From a virus: a stretch of DNA of 64,000 bases. Made by a program: the position numbers and the translations under genes. The stretch is from positions 1-64,000 of the IMG/VR virus record IMGVR_UViG_3300035701_000008, one strand, 5' to 3'. Of this stretch, positions 51,045-57,595 are shown in pieces (positions within the stretch are counted from its first letter, which is position 1; every line of letters starts with the position of its first letter). The notes below the pieces were generated by a model. It worked only from the letters and a program-made list of their open reading frames with translations. It searched no databases and was not told the origin of the DNA.

Positions 51045-52117
51045 TATATTTCATCAAATAAGTTAGTTGGTTCTGGAACTACTGCATCTTCTTCTACTTC
51101 CACTTCTTCTATAGGAAGATCAGTTTGATTGATTGCATTTACAATCTTTTCTTTTAACTCATCATAGAACTCTGGATTATCAAGTACAAGCTGTTTGAAT
51201 TCTTCAAGATCATACTTAGTTCCATCTACAGTCATAGTTTTACCATACTTACGTCCTAGTTCAAACTCATTAAGAAGACTCATCATCTCATCTAGTTTGT
51301 CTATACCTAAACCATACACTATTTCAAACTCTGATTTTCTATATGGAGGAGACATTTTGTTCTTGATAGCTTTTAGCTTAGTGATATTACCATAAGTTAC
51401 ATCACCATCTTTAGCTAAACTTCTACTCACCTCAATACGAACATCACTATAGAACTTAAGAGCATGTCCTCCTTGTGTTGTTGTAGGATTTCCAAACATA
51501 ACACCAATCTTCTCTCTATACTGACTAATCACTATTACACATACATTATGCTGTGATAGAGCCCCTTTTAGCTTTGGATAAGCATTACTGTTCAATAAAG
51601 CTTTTCTACCTATTGTACTATCCCCTACATCACCATCAAGCATCTTCTTAGGAATGAGCGATGAATCACTATCTATGATTACAAGATCAATCTCTCCTGT
51701 ATTAATCATTTCCATAGCAATGTTAAATCCTTCCTCACCACAAGATGGTTGAGAGATTAACATTTTAGTAGTGTCTACACCTAACTTCTTGAAATAGGAT
51801 TTATCAACAGCGTGCTCACCATCTATATATAGAACAGTTCCACCTTTCTTTTGACATTCAGCTGCAGCATGTCCACATATTGTAGATTTACCTGTGCCCT
51901 CCCAGCCCATAAGTTCATAGAGTTTCCCCTTTACAAATCCTCCTACACCAAGAGTGATATGATCAAACCCAATACTTCCTGTACTGATTACATCATAATC
52001 TCCTCCTGCTTTAGAATCTAATGCTAATATTGAACCAACACCATAAGTCTTGTTCAATTTGTCCATTGCTTCTTGAAACTTGCTATTAGTTTCTTTTGCC
52101 ACTGCTTTCTTTGCCAT
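51044..52117 (-). CDS. recA: RecA recombinase (357 aa)
   Basis: Bacterial-type RecA/UvsX core. Walker A GWEGTGKST at 71-79 (variant of GPESSGKTT), then VLYIDGEHAVDKSYFKKLGV, DLVIIDSDSSLIP (Walker B), VCVIVISQYREKIGVMFGNP (L1 loop region), and TTTQGGHALKFYSDVRIEV. An acidic C-terminal tail (VEVEEDAVVPEPTN) resembles that of E. coli RecA. It mediates strand exchange and replication-linked recombination. First gene of the operon, behind a promoter with an operator-like palindrome. Confidence 0.9.
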   Translation of the reverse strand: MAKKAVAKETNSKFQEAMDKLNKTYGVGSILALDSKAGGDYDVISTGSIGFDHITLGVGGFVKGKLYELMGWEGTGKSTICGHAAAECQKKGGTVLYIDGEHAVDKSYFKKLGVDTTKMLISQPSCGEEGFNIAMEMINTGEIDLVIIDSDSSLIPKKMLDGDVGDSTIGRKALLNSNAYPKLKGALSQHNVCVIVISQYREKIGVMFGNPTTTQGGHALKFYSDVRIEVSRSLAKDGDVTYGNITKLKAIKNKMSPPYRKSEFEIVYGLGIDKLDEMMSLLNEFELGRKYGKTMTVDGTKYDLEEFKQLVLDNPEFYDELKEKIVNAINQTDLPIEEVEVEEDAVVPEPTNLFDEI

Positions 52118-52138
52118 TATTTAATTGTTTTAATTGTT

Positions 52139-52169
52139 TAAAGATACTAAATTTTTGTTTAATTGTCAA
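52139..52169 (-). promoter_or_regulatory. recA-operon promoter
   Basis: On the minus strand: TTG at 52169-52167, exactly 20 bases, then TATCTTTA at 52146-52139 (7 of 8 matches to TAnnTTTG). It lies 22 bases before the recA ATG. The whole 52118-52350 interval has no gene: it holds this promoter, the palindrome over its -33 box, direct repeats, and the terminator of the upstream operon. Confidence 0.65.
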
Positions 52170-52192
52170 GTTTTATGTGTCATAAACTTGAC
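52165..52192 (-). promoter_or_regulatory. Palindromic operator-like site over the recA -33 box
   Basis: GTCAAGTTTTATG (52165-52177), TGT, CATAAACTTGAC (52181-52192): two 12-13 base arms that are reverse complements apart from one extra T. The -33 TTG of the recA promoter lies inside it. A dimeric repressor or activator could bind here. The 94-residue HTH protein encoded upstream is one candidate. Confidence 0.6.
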
Positions 52193-52237
52193 AAAATGTT
52201 GTCTAATTGTGTATTATATAACACTTTATACTTATTG

Positions 52238-52283
52238 TTGGTGAATAACACTTATGTTCTGTTTGTTTTGGTGAAAAACACTT
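52238..52283 (-). repeat. Direct repeats spaced 30 bp upstream of recA promoter
   Basis: TTGGTGAATAACACTT (52238-52253) and TTGGTGAAAAACACTT (52268-52283) match at 15 of 16 positions, starting 30 bp apart. A partial third copy, AACACTT, is at 52220-52226. Phased about three helical turns apart, they look like regulator binding sites. Confidence 0.5.
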
Positions 52284-52290
52284 TGAGGGT

Positions 52291-52319
52291 AAAAAAGCCC
52301 CAGATTTCTCTAGGGCCTT
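52291..52319 (-). terminator. Intrinsic terminator with GAAA loop (minus strand)
   Basis: On the minus strand: an 11-bp stem AAGGCCCTAGA with TCTGGGGCTTT (two G-U pairs), loop GAAA, then a T tract. Closes the operon ending in the DUF5522 gene, upstream of the recA promoter. Confidence 0.8.
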
Positions 52320-52350
52320 CCCAACAATTAAAAAACAGAAACAGAACTCT

Positions 52351-52527
52351 TTACTCACTTGTTCTAAGTGTTGTATTTCCTTTCTCACGTTTATCAAATG
52401 GACAATGTCTACAATTATTATTACAACATTGTTTCTTTGTCTTTAATAGATACTCTTTAGTGAAATGGACTCTTCCATCTTCTAAATAATAATCTACATG
52501 TTCTACAAAATCTTTTCCATCACTCAT
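52351..52527 (-). CDS. DUF5522-type small Cys protein (58 aa)
   Basis: MSDGKDFVEHVDYYLEDGRV, then FTKEYLLKTKKQCCNNNCRH ending CPFDKREKG. The YYLEDGRVxFTxEYxL...CCxNxCRHCPF pattern is DUF5522, a short conserved family that probably binds a metal through its Cys. It overlaps the upstream HTH gene by 8 bases. Last gene before the terminator. Confidence 0.75.
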   Translation of the reverse strand: MSDGKDFVEHVDYYLEDGRVHFTKEYLLKTKKQCCNNNCRHCPFDKREKGNTTLRTSE

Positions 52528-52804
52528 CTCTATTCATTTTAGATTCATAAATGTAATATGTAATAATAGTTGGTTTAGCTCTAGATTTTTCTATAGCTTT
52601 TTCATAGAACAATTCAACCATTCCTTTTCTTTCTCTAAGTTTGTCTACTTGAAAACTACTATATAAACCAAGTTTATTACCATTTGTTTTAACTTTTTTT
52701 ATTTTTGAATTTGTTAATTTACTTCTTGCAGCTTCTTTAGTTATATTAAACATTTCTGCAATTTGTTCAACAGTGTAAAAAGTGTCTTTTTCAAATTTTG
52801 CCAT
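52520..52804 (-). CDS. HTH DNA-binding protein (94 aa)
   Basis: Residues about 10-32 (YTVEQIAEMFNITKEAARSK) form an HTH of the MerR/excisionase-like kind. The remaining basic segment (IKKVKTNGNKLG) fits a small wing, and a helical tail follows. It could regulate the recA promoter, whose palindrome lies just downstream, or act as a recombination directionality factor. The former is preferred, since no integrase is visible. Confidence 0.6.
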   Translation of the reverse strand: MAKFEKDTFYTVEQIAEMFNITKEAARSKLTNSKIKKVKTNGNKLGLYSSFQVDKLRERKGMVELFYEKAIEKSRAKPTIITYYIYESKMNRDE

Positions 52805-53030
52805 TATTATACTGTTTTATAAGTTCTCTTTCATCCTCAAATGCATATCTGTATTTGACATCTTTGTATTCTTCCATTATAAAAGGATTCTGTAGCTTTC
52901 TCCAGAAGTTCTTATCATCTTTTGTTTCTACAGCAAGAATGATGTGACTATCGTTATATCCACAAACATATCCTTTATATTTTGGATGTACAACTAACAT
53001 GTTTTTAAACTGGTTGAATACTTTTTCCAT
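52791..53030 (-). CDS. Hypothetical protein (79 aa)
   Basis: MEKVFNQFKNMLVVHPKYKG, followed by strands and an acidic helical tail. Overlaps both neighbours (14 and 26 bases), as in compact phage operons. Not recognised. Confidence 0.55.
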   Translation of the reverse strand: MEKVFNQFKNMLVVHPKYKGYVCGYNDSHIILAVETKDDKNFWRKLQNPFIMEEYKDVKYRYAFEDERELIKQYNNGKI

Positions 53031-53343
53031 CTTTGTCTAAGTTAAGACTAGCAAGTCTATTTTCTAATTCATATTCCACCTTTAGAATGAAGTTGATTTT
53101 CTCTTCAAGCTCTTGATCAATAATCCTACCTACAAAAGGCATTAAGTCATAAAGATTTGTATACACTCTAGCCATTCCATATTTGGTTTTTATTTGACTA
53201 AATTGAAATCCTGGAATCTTTATAAGATCATTGAATATCTGATCTACATATGCAAGTACAGAAGGTTCATGAATGTCCATTCCATAATGGTCTTCTTCAA
53301 TATACTGTTTATACTTCTCGTTAAATTCTTCTGTTGTTCTCAT
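53005..53343 (-). CDS. Hypothetical helical protein (112 aa)
   Basis: The start is set at the ATG at 53343 (MRTTEEFNEKYKQYIEEDHY); an upstream in-frame TTG would lie inside the promoter palindrome. Charged helical protein, function unknown. First gene after the putative promoter at 53365-53372. Confidence 0.6.
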   Translation of the reverse strand: MRTTEEFNEKYKQYIEEDHYGMDIHEPSVLAYVDQIFNDLIKIPGFQFSQIKTKYGMARVYTNLYDLMPFVGRIIDQELEEKINFILKVEYELENRLASLNLDKDGKSIQPV

Positions 53344-53357
53344 GTTTTTTAAATTAT

Positions 53358-53384
53358 AGGGAGACAAATATACATCATCTCCCT
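53358..53384 (-). promoter_or_regulatory. -7 box inside an inverted repeat
   Basis: AGGGAGA and TCTCCCT, perfect 7-base arms 13 bases apart, enclose TATATTTG (minus strand, 53372-53365), the -7 consensus. Twenty to 21 bases upstream there is only TTA. The gene starts at 53343. The layout suggests a regulated promoter (see the similar site at 57551-57579); an RNA hairpin is an alternative. Confidence 0.5.
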
Positions 53385-53392
53385 GATTATTC

Positions 53393-53683
53393 CTAATTAA
53401 TTTTCATCCATTTACCATTCCACACTGATTTTTCATCAAGTATCCATTCTCCTTTACATCCTCTAAGATTAACTGGAAAAGGTCTTAATCTTTCAGCTGT
53501 AGTTCTAGACCATCCATAGTTACCATCACTTATATATAGGCCATCATCTTCTTGTTTAGCAATAGCTCTACCATGTAAGTACATAGTTATTACACCATCA
53601 TTGAATCTAACTTCTGTATTTCTACATTTGAATCTTTTTCTGGCATTAAATGCATCATGTGCATCACTCGTTATCTGTCTCAT
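53393..53683 (-). CDS. Hypothetical protein (96 aa)
   Basis: The start is set at the ATG at 53683 (MRQITSDAHDAFNARKRFKC). Rich in Arg, Trp and Gly (GNYGWSRTTAERLRPFPVNL), with strands. Overlaps the upstream gene by 20 bases. This family is common in phages; function unknown. Confidence 0.6.
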   Translation of the reverse strand: MRQITSDAHDAFNARKRFKCRNTEVRFNDGVITMYLHGRAIAKQEDDGLYISDGNYGWSRTTAERLRPFPVNLRGCKGEWILDEKSVWNGKWMKIN

Positions 53684-54098
53684 CAATAAGTTCTTTAGGT
53701 GTTAATTTATTTTCTAACATTTCAAATGCAGCTTCTACAGCAAATAGCTCTGCTTCTTTTCTTGTAGAATATGGAGTAGATGGTGTATCATCTAAACTTT
53801 CTAATGTATCTATTCCTATTAAAAATTTCATTTTAGGAACATGAGGTTCTATTACAGAATGTATAGGAACAATATGTACATATAATCCATTCTCATCAAA
53901 TACATCTAATAACATTCTAGGATTAACATCAATCAATGTTCCTATCTTATCATCATCTACACCTTGCTCAAGCATAAAATCTTTAAATTCACTTGGCACT
54001 GATTCATCTTTAAATGAGTTAATCATTTCTTTTAGAAACCAATCTTTAACCACCTTTCCTGCTAGTGGATACTTCTCTATTAATTCAAGTCCTTTCAT
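53664..54098 (-). CDS. Hypothetical protein (144 aa)
   Basis: MKGLELIEKYPLAGKVVKDW begins a helical N-terminus, followed by a beta region (ENGLYVHIVPIHSVIEPHVP) and a helix EAELFAVEAAFEMLENKL. Acidic overall. Overlaps neighbours on both sides. Not recognised. Confidence 0.6.
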   Translation of the reverse strand: MKGLELIEKYPLAGKVVKDWFLKEMINSFKDESVPSEFKDFMLEQGVDDDKIGTLIDVNPRMLLDVFDENGLYVHIVPIHSVIEPHVPKMKFLIGIDTLESLDDTPSTPYSTRKEAELFAVEAAFEMLENKLTPKELIDETDNE

Positions 54099-54301
54099 GA
54101 GTTTACTTCTTTAAGTTTTACTAATTCTTTATGTTTATTCATCCACCAATCTCTCTCATAATCAAATTCATTAAGAGCATCTGTATTCTTAGCAGCATTA
54201 TATCTAATATCATACAATGCAGATATTACATCTGTAACTGCTGCCATTCTATCATCACCAAATTCAGCTACTAGCTTTTGGTATATTTCTTCGTTATACA
54301 T
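54095..54301 (-). CDS. Hypothetical small helical protein (68 aa)
   Basis: MYNEEIYQKLVAEFGDDRMA, all-helical and acidic, with a Trp-rich end (YERDWWMNKHKELVKLKE). Starts and ends in 4-8 base overlaps with its neighbours, so it is translated from the same mRNA. Not recognised. Confidence 0.55.
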   Translation of the reverse strand: MYNEEIYQKLVAEFGDDRMAAVTDVISALYDIRYNAAKNTDALNEFDYERDWWMNKHKELVKLKEVNS

Positions 54302-54857
54302 TTTCTTTTATTTTATCAATTTGTAATATTTCATTTGATTCATCGAATCCTTCCCACACCTCAAAATCATCACCAATAGTTATCTTAAGATCTATTCCAA
54401 GCTTTTCTTCCCAGAATTCTATAAGATCTTCTGATTTCTTGAAGATTCTGTATTGCAAAGATATCTCATCTTTGTTCAATCCATTCTTAACAATCTTAAT
54501 CACCTTTGGAAACATCTTTTGAAAGTCTTCAGATGTCTTAGAATATTTACCCTGTTTGATTAGTTGAAAATCATTCTTAAATCTTTCATTAAGCTGATAC
54601 ACCACTACAACAAATCCATCTTCATAATCATAGTCTTCTATAATAGTTTTAGTTCTTTCGTATTCACTATCAAGAAACTCTCTAAACTTATCAAGATCTT
54701 TAGGTTTGAATAATAGATAAATCGATCCTGCATATTGATCTTCTCTTCTATCATCCTTAATATATGCATTGATAAATCCATTAGCTCTAAGAGCATCTTT
54801 AGGCACCTTAATAGTGGGCACCATAAAGATACTAGTTAAATTCTTTCTAATCTCCAT
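54294..54857 (-). CDS. Hypothetical protein next to exonuclease (187 aa)
   Basis: Mixed alpha/beta sequence, begins MEIRKNLTSIFMVPTIKVPK, with acidic patches (DYDYEDGFVVVVYQLNERF). Immediately downstream of the exonuclease gene with a 3-base gap. In that position many phages encode a single-strand annealing or inhibitor protein, but no such motif is seen here. Confidence 0.55.
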   Translation of the reverse strand: MEIRKNLTSIFMVPTIKVPKDALRANGFINAYIKDDRREDQYAGSIYLLFKPKDLDKFREFLDSEYERTKTIIEDYDYEDGFVVVVYQLNERFKNDFQLIKQGKYSKTSEDFQKMFPKVIKIVKNGLNKDEISLQYRIFKKSEDLIEFWEEKLGIDLKITIGDDFEVWEGFDESNEILQIDKIKENV

Positions 54858-54860
54858 AGG

Positions 54861-55913
54861 TTATCCCTTAATGTTTACAATTCCATTAGATAAATAGTTT
54901 TTGTGGCTAATATTCCACGTGTTTGTTTCTCTACACCAAGTAAGAGCAGCAATTAATTCTTGTACACCAGGATAAGTTCTTCCTTTGTGTACAAATCCTT
55001 CATATGCATCATTCATATCAGATGTATCAAGAGTGTAAATTAATGGCTGATAATAGTTAGTGCTGTCACATACAATGAATTGTAAGAAATTCACTGTATA
55101 TCCATAATATTCACTCTCTGGATCATTTGCTATGTGTAACATTGCATGATAATATAAGTACGCTTGGATGTACGCTCTCCTGTACAAGTAATATTCTTCA
55201 TAGAAGTTTTCTACACTCCATGTACATTTAAGATCGTATGGTTGGATTGTTCTTTCTTTGTGATCAATCACCACTTTATCAAGCATACTCTTAAACTTAT
55301 GGCCATCTATTGTATATCCCTCCACTTGCATCTGATCTTTGACTTCATATCTAGAGCTGTTTAGAAGATTAACAATTGGTGCTGTTGTAGTGTTGATTCT
55401 AAGTTGTTCTACAATCTTCTCAGCAATAGATATCTCTGTAGTGTTAACCACTGTCAGATTCTTAGTTCTCACCTGTCTTATTTCATTGTAATATATCTCA
55501 GCATCACTTCCTACAAACTTAGTTATTACAGCTTCATATTTGATTTTGAATCCAGAATCTCTATATGCAGCTTCTAACAATTCATTCATAGGTGTTACCA
55601 CTACACCAGATTCATCTGTAGCATCTCTTGTATGTCTATACAATGCTTCAACAAAATCTAACATAAGTCCTGTTGGTGTAGAAGCACAAGATGACATATA
55701 GAACTTCTCATCAAATAAATGAGGTTCCATAAGTAGGGTTTCAACTATTCTACCCATATTAGCCGCAGCATTATCTTTATCTTCCACCTTCTCTCCAAGG
55801 AAGTATTTCTTGTAATACTTCTTTCTATCTTGTGAGAAATCTTTTAATGAACTAGAGCTGTCCATTGTCACTGCTCTGTATTGAGCTTCTGTTTTTGTTG
55901 TTCCTGTTATCAT
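54861..55913 (-). CDS. PD-(D/E)XK exonuclease, RecE/Cas4-like (350 aa)
   Basis: Catalytic core: ANMGRIVETLLME (residues about 51-63, helix with Glu58), D212 in KSMLDKVVI, D227-L-K229 in PYDLKCT, then Q250 in RRAYIQAYLYYHAM. This matches exonuclease VIII C-terminal/PDDEXK families that degrade one strand at DNA ends. crAss-like phages often carry such a nuclease in the replication block. Its start abuts a short coupled gene. Acts in the cytoplasm, probably with the RecA-led recombination system. Confidence 0.8.
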   Translation of the reverse strand: MITGTTKTEAQYRAVTMDSSSSLKDFSQDRKKYYKKYFLGEKVEDKDNAAANMGRIVETLLMEPHLFDEKFYMSSCASTPTGLMLDFVEALYRHTRDATDESGVVVTPMNELLEAAYRDSGFKIKYEAVITKFVGSDAEIYYNEIRQVRTKNLTVVNTTEISIAEKIVEQLRINTTTAPIVNLLNSSRYEVKDQMQVEGYTIDGHKFKSMLDKVVIDHKERTIQPYDLKCTWSVENFYEEYYLYRRAYIQAYLYYHAMLHIANDPESEYYGYTVNFLQFIVCDSTNYYQPLIYTLDTSDMNDAYEGFVHKGRTYPGVQELIAALTWCRETNTWNISHKNYLSNGIVNIKG

Positions 55914-55915
55914 AA

Positions 55916-56083
55916 TTATTTGTATATTAATATTGCACTGTATAGTGATAAAGATCCTTTTGGATCTTCTGTAGCTACTAAAGACATTGATAATACTGTT
56001 TTAACTATTTTATCGTCTATTAGTTTTTGTAACTCTCTATTTATTACAAATAGATGTTCGTTTTCCCATGTCCATGTATTCAT
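55916..56083 (-). CDS. Hypothetical small protein (55 aa)
   Basis: MNTWTWENEHLFVINRELQK, then DDKIVKTVLSMSLVATEDPK. Linked to the gene upstream by an ATGA overlap (56080-56083) and two bases before the exonuclease start, so it is most likely real. Not recognised. Confidence 0.6.
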   Translation of the reverse strand: MNTWTWENEHLFVINRELQKLIDDKIVKTVLSMSLVATEDPKGSLSLYSAILIYK

Positions 56084-56310
56084 AATGTTTGTTTAAATGC
56101 TTCTATAATTTGTGGGTAAAGAGCTCTTACCTCCCTTGGTACTCTAGCAAAAAACCATCTCACCTCTAGTTCATATTCTTCTCCTCCACTAGATAATCCT
56201 TGTGGATGTATTAACCAGAAATAATGGTATTTACCTTCATGCTCTACATGTCCTTCATGCCACACCTCATTGAATGATGGTGTTTTGTTAATTGTAATTG
56301 CGTTAGTCAT
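56080..56310 (-). CDS. Hypothetical small protein (76 aa)
   Basis: MTNAITINKTPSFNEVWHEG, then HEGKYHYFWLIHPQGLSSGG: His- and Trp-rich with several strands, ending in a helix. Overlaps its upstream neighbour by 8 bases. Small conserved phage protein of unknown function. Confidence 0.6.
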   Translation of the reverse strand: MTNAITINKTPSFNEVWHEGHVEHEGKYHYFWLIHPQGLSSGGEEYELEVRWFFARVPREVRALYPQIIEAFKQTL

Positions 56311-56716
56311 TTGTTGTTATTTTATTTACGAAACGATATAATAATTCAGTTAACATAATATCTTCCATCCATGGAGCAATATTACCTTTCATAGCCTTAA
56401 TAATATTATTAAGGTGATCATTTGACATATCAGCTATAGATTTATATGATAACTCTTGTTTACCATCTTTACCTCTATTGCCCCAATGTGCAGCACTTCT
56501 ATTGATCTGATGATCTTCTGATAGATATACAGTAGGACTAAGATCAACTAAATCTAGATCTTTACCTCCATAGCGTTGATAATTTGTTCCACCATCTACC
56601 ATTGTAACATTCTCACAACTACAAGTTTTATAATCATGTCCATGATAGGAAGTTAACACTTCTCCGCATTCTTTACATTGCACTCTATTGAGTATTATTT
56701 GTTCTAGTCCATTCAT
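56303..56716 (-). CDS. Zinc-binding conserved phage protein, DUF7695-like (137 aa)
   Basis: N-terminal QCKECGEVLTSYHGHDYKTC has a CxxC and a second CxC, likely a zinc ribbon, followed by a YGGKDLDLVDLSPTVY segment and helices. I recall a similar family in large phages (DUF7695) whose function is not known. Downstream of the 140-residue conserved gene by 7 bases. Confidence 0.6.
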   Translation of the reverse strand: MNGLEQIILNRVQCKECGEVLTSYHGHDYKTCSCENVTMVDGGTNYQRYGGKDLDLVDLSPTVYLSEDHQINRSAAHWGNRGKDGKQELSYKSIADMSNDHLNNIIKAMKGNIAPWMEDIMLTELLYRFVNKITTND

Positions 56717-56723
56717 AATTTAA

Positions 56724-57146
56724 TTATCTATCACATTCAACAAATGATTCTGGGTACTCTTTTAATGCTTCTAGATATCTTTCTATCCAAGGTATAAAAT
56801 GTTTATACATTCCCCAACCATTTGGGCTATTAAACTTTTCATAATGTTCTGGTCTAGCTTTCATATCTTCTAATCCTTTTTCTATAATAGAAATTATTTC
56901 ATTTGCTTTTACAGGATTAGCTTCTTCATACTTATACTCAGCATCATAATCATCTTCAGGAATATTATATCCTTCTTTTAATCTATGTGGTCTCCATAGA
57001 GCCTCATATATACCTGCTTCATCAGCCATATCTCCAAGATTATGTGTAATGTTTGCACTATACACTTCTTCTCTTCTTGGTTCAAATATTACACCACCAT
57101 CATAACTGACATGGTAATCTCTATATAATGTTACGTCTAAACTCAT
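56724..57146 (-). CDS. Conserved phage protein of unknown function (140 aa)
   Basis: Contains YSANITHNLGDMADEAGIYE, then ALWRPHRLKEGYNI, ENGLE-type helix and NGWGMYKHFIPWIERYLEAL. This NITHNLGxMA...LWRP...NGWGxY pattern recurs in many phages of diverse hosts. It is usually annotated only as hypothetical. Overlaps the HNH gene by 4 bases. Confidence 0.7.
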   Translation of the reverse strand: MSLDVTLYRDYHVSYDGGVIFEPRREEVYSANITHNLGDMADEAGIYEALWRPHRLKEGYNIPEDDYDAEYKYEEANPVKANEIISIIEKGLEDMKARPEHYEKFNSPNGWGMYKHFIPWIERYLEALKEYPESFVECDR

Positions 57147-57532
57147 ATTGTTTTCTTTTTAGATTGTTTTTCTTTAAGCGTTTTCTTATCATGACATGTA
57201 GTACATAATACCTGTAGGTTATCTTGTTCACAGAACAGTCTCTCCACAAATAGTGGTAGGTCTTGTGCACAATTCAATGAACCTGCAGGTATAATGTGAT
57301 CTACATTAATATTCTTTTCAGTAGTCCAAGTTTTGCACTTCTTACATTGGTATTCGTACTTTTGTCTTTTACTAGGTCCTTTGTAATCTCTACGTGCATT
57401 TAACTTACACACTGATATAGGCTTCCACCATCTGCTCTTTTGTCTCAAAGCACTTCTTATGAAGCTCCAGAAGGCTGCCTCACTCATTGTTCCACTACAT
57501 CTTGTCTTTGGGACTAACACTCTCTTTGCCAT
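57143..57532 (-). CDS. HNH endonuclease (129 aa)
   Basis: HNH core with a zinc site: C63/C66 (YQCKKCKTWTTEK), VDHIIPAG (D78-H79), N105 in NLQVLCTTCHDKK with C110/C113 and H114. The N-terminal 50 residues are basic. It lacks NUMOD or HTH modules and opens a replication-gene operon, so it may be a packaging or recombination nuclease rather than a homing element. Starts about 20 bases after the palindromic promoter. Confidence 0.75.
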   Translation of the reverse strand: MAKRVLVPKTRCSGTMSEAAFWSFIRSALRQKSRWWKPISVCKLNARRDYKGPSKRQKYEYQCKKCKTWTTEKNINVDHIIPAGSLNCAQDLPLFVERLFCEQDNLQVLCTTCHDKKTLKEKQSKKKTI

Positions 57533-57550
57533 ATTGTTATAATTAAGTTA

Positions 57551-57579
57551 TGTCGCAAATATAGGAAATACTTGCGACA
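57551..57579 (-). promoter_or_regulatory. -7 box inside a palindrome upstream of HNH-exonuclease operon
   Basis: TGTCGCAA (57551-57558) and TTGCGACA (57572-57579) are perfect 8-base reverse complements 13 bases apart. The -7 consensus TATATTTG (minus strand, 57563-57556) lies at one arm. The 13-base spacing equals that at 53358-53384, although the arms differ. No -33 box at the correct distance was found. Confidence 0.55.
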
Positions 57580-57595
57580 AAACTATAATTATTTA

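Noticed and set aside
52163-52489. A 108-codon + strand open frame over the recA regulatory region and DUF5522 gene
   Set aside because: The minus strand carries a recognisable DUF5522 protein, a terminator and the recA promoter here; the + frame has no motif.
53343-53367. Upstream TTG start for the 112-residue gene
   Set aside because: The TTG falls within the promoter palindrome; the ATG at 53343 gives a normal leader.
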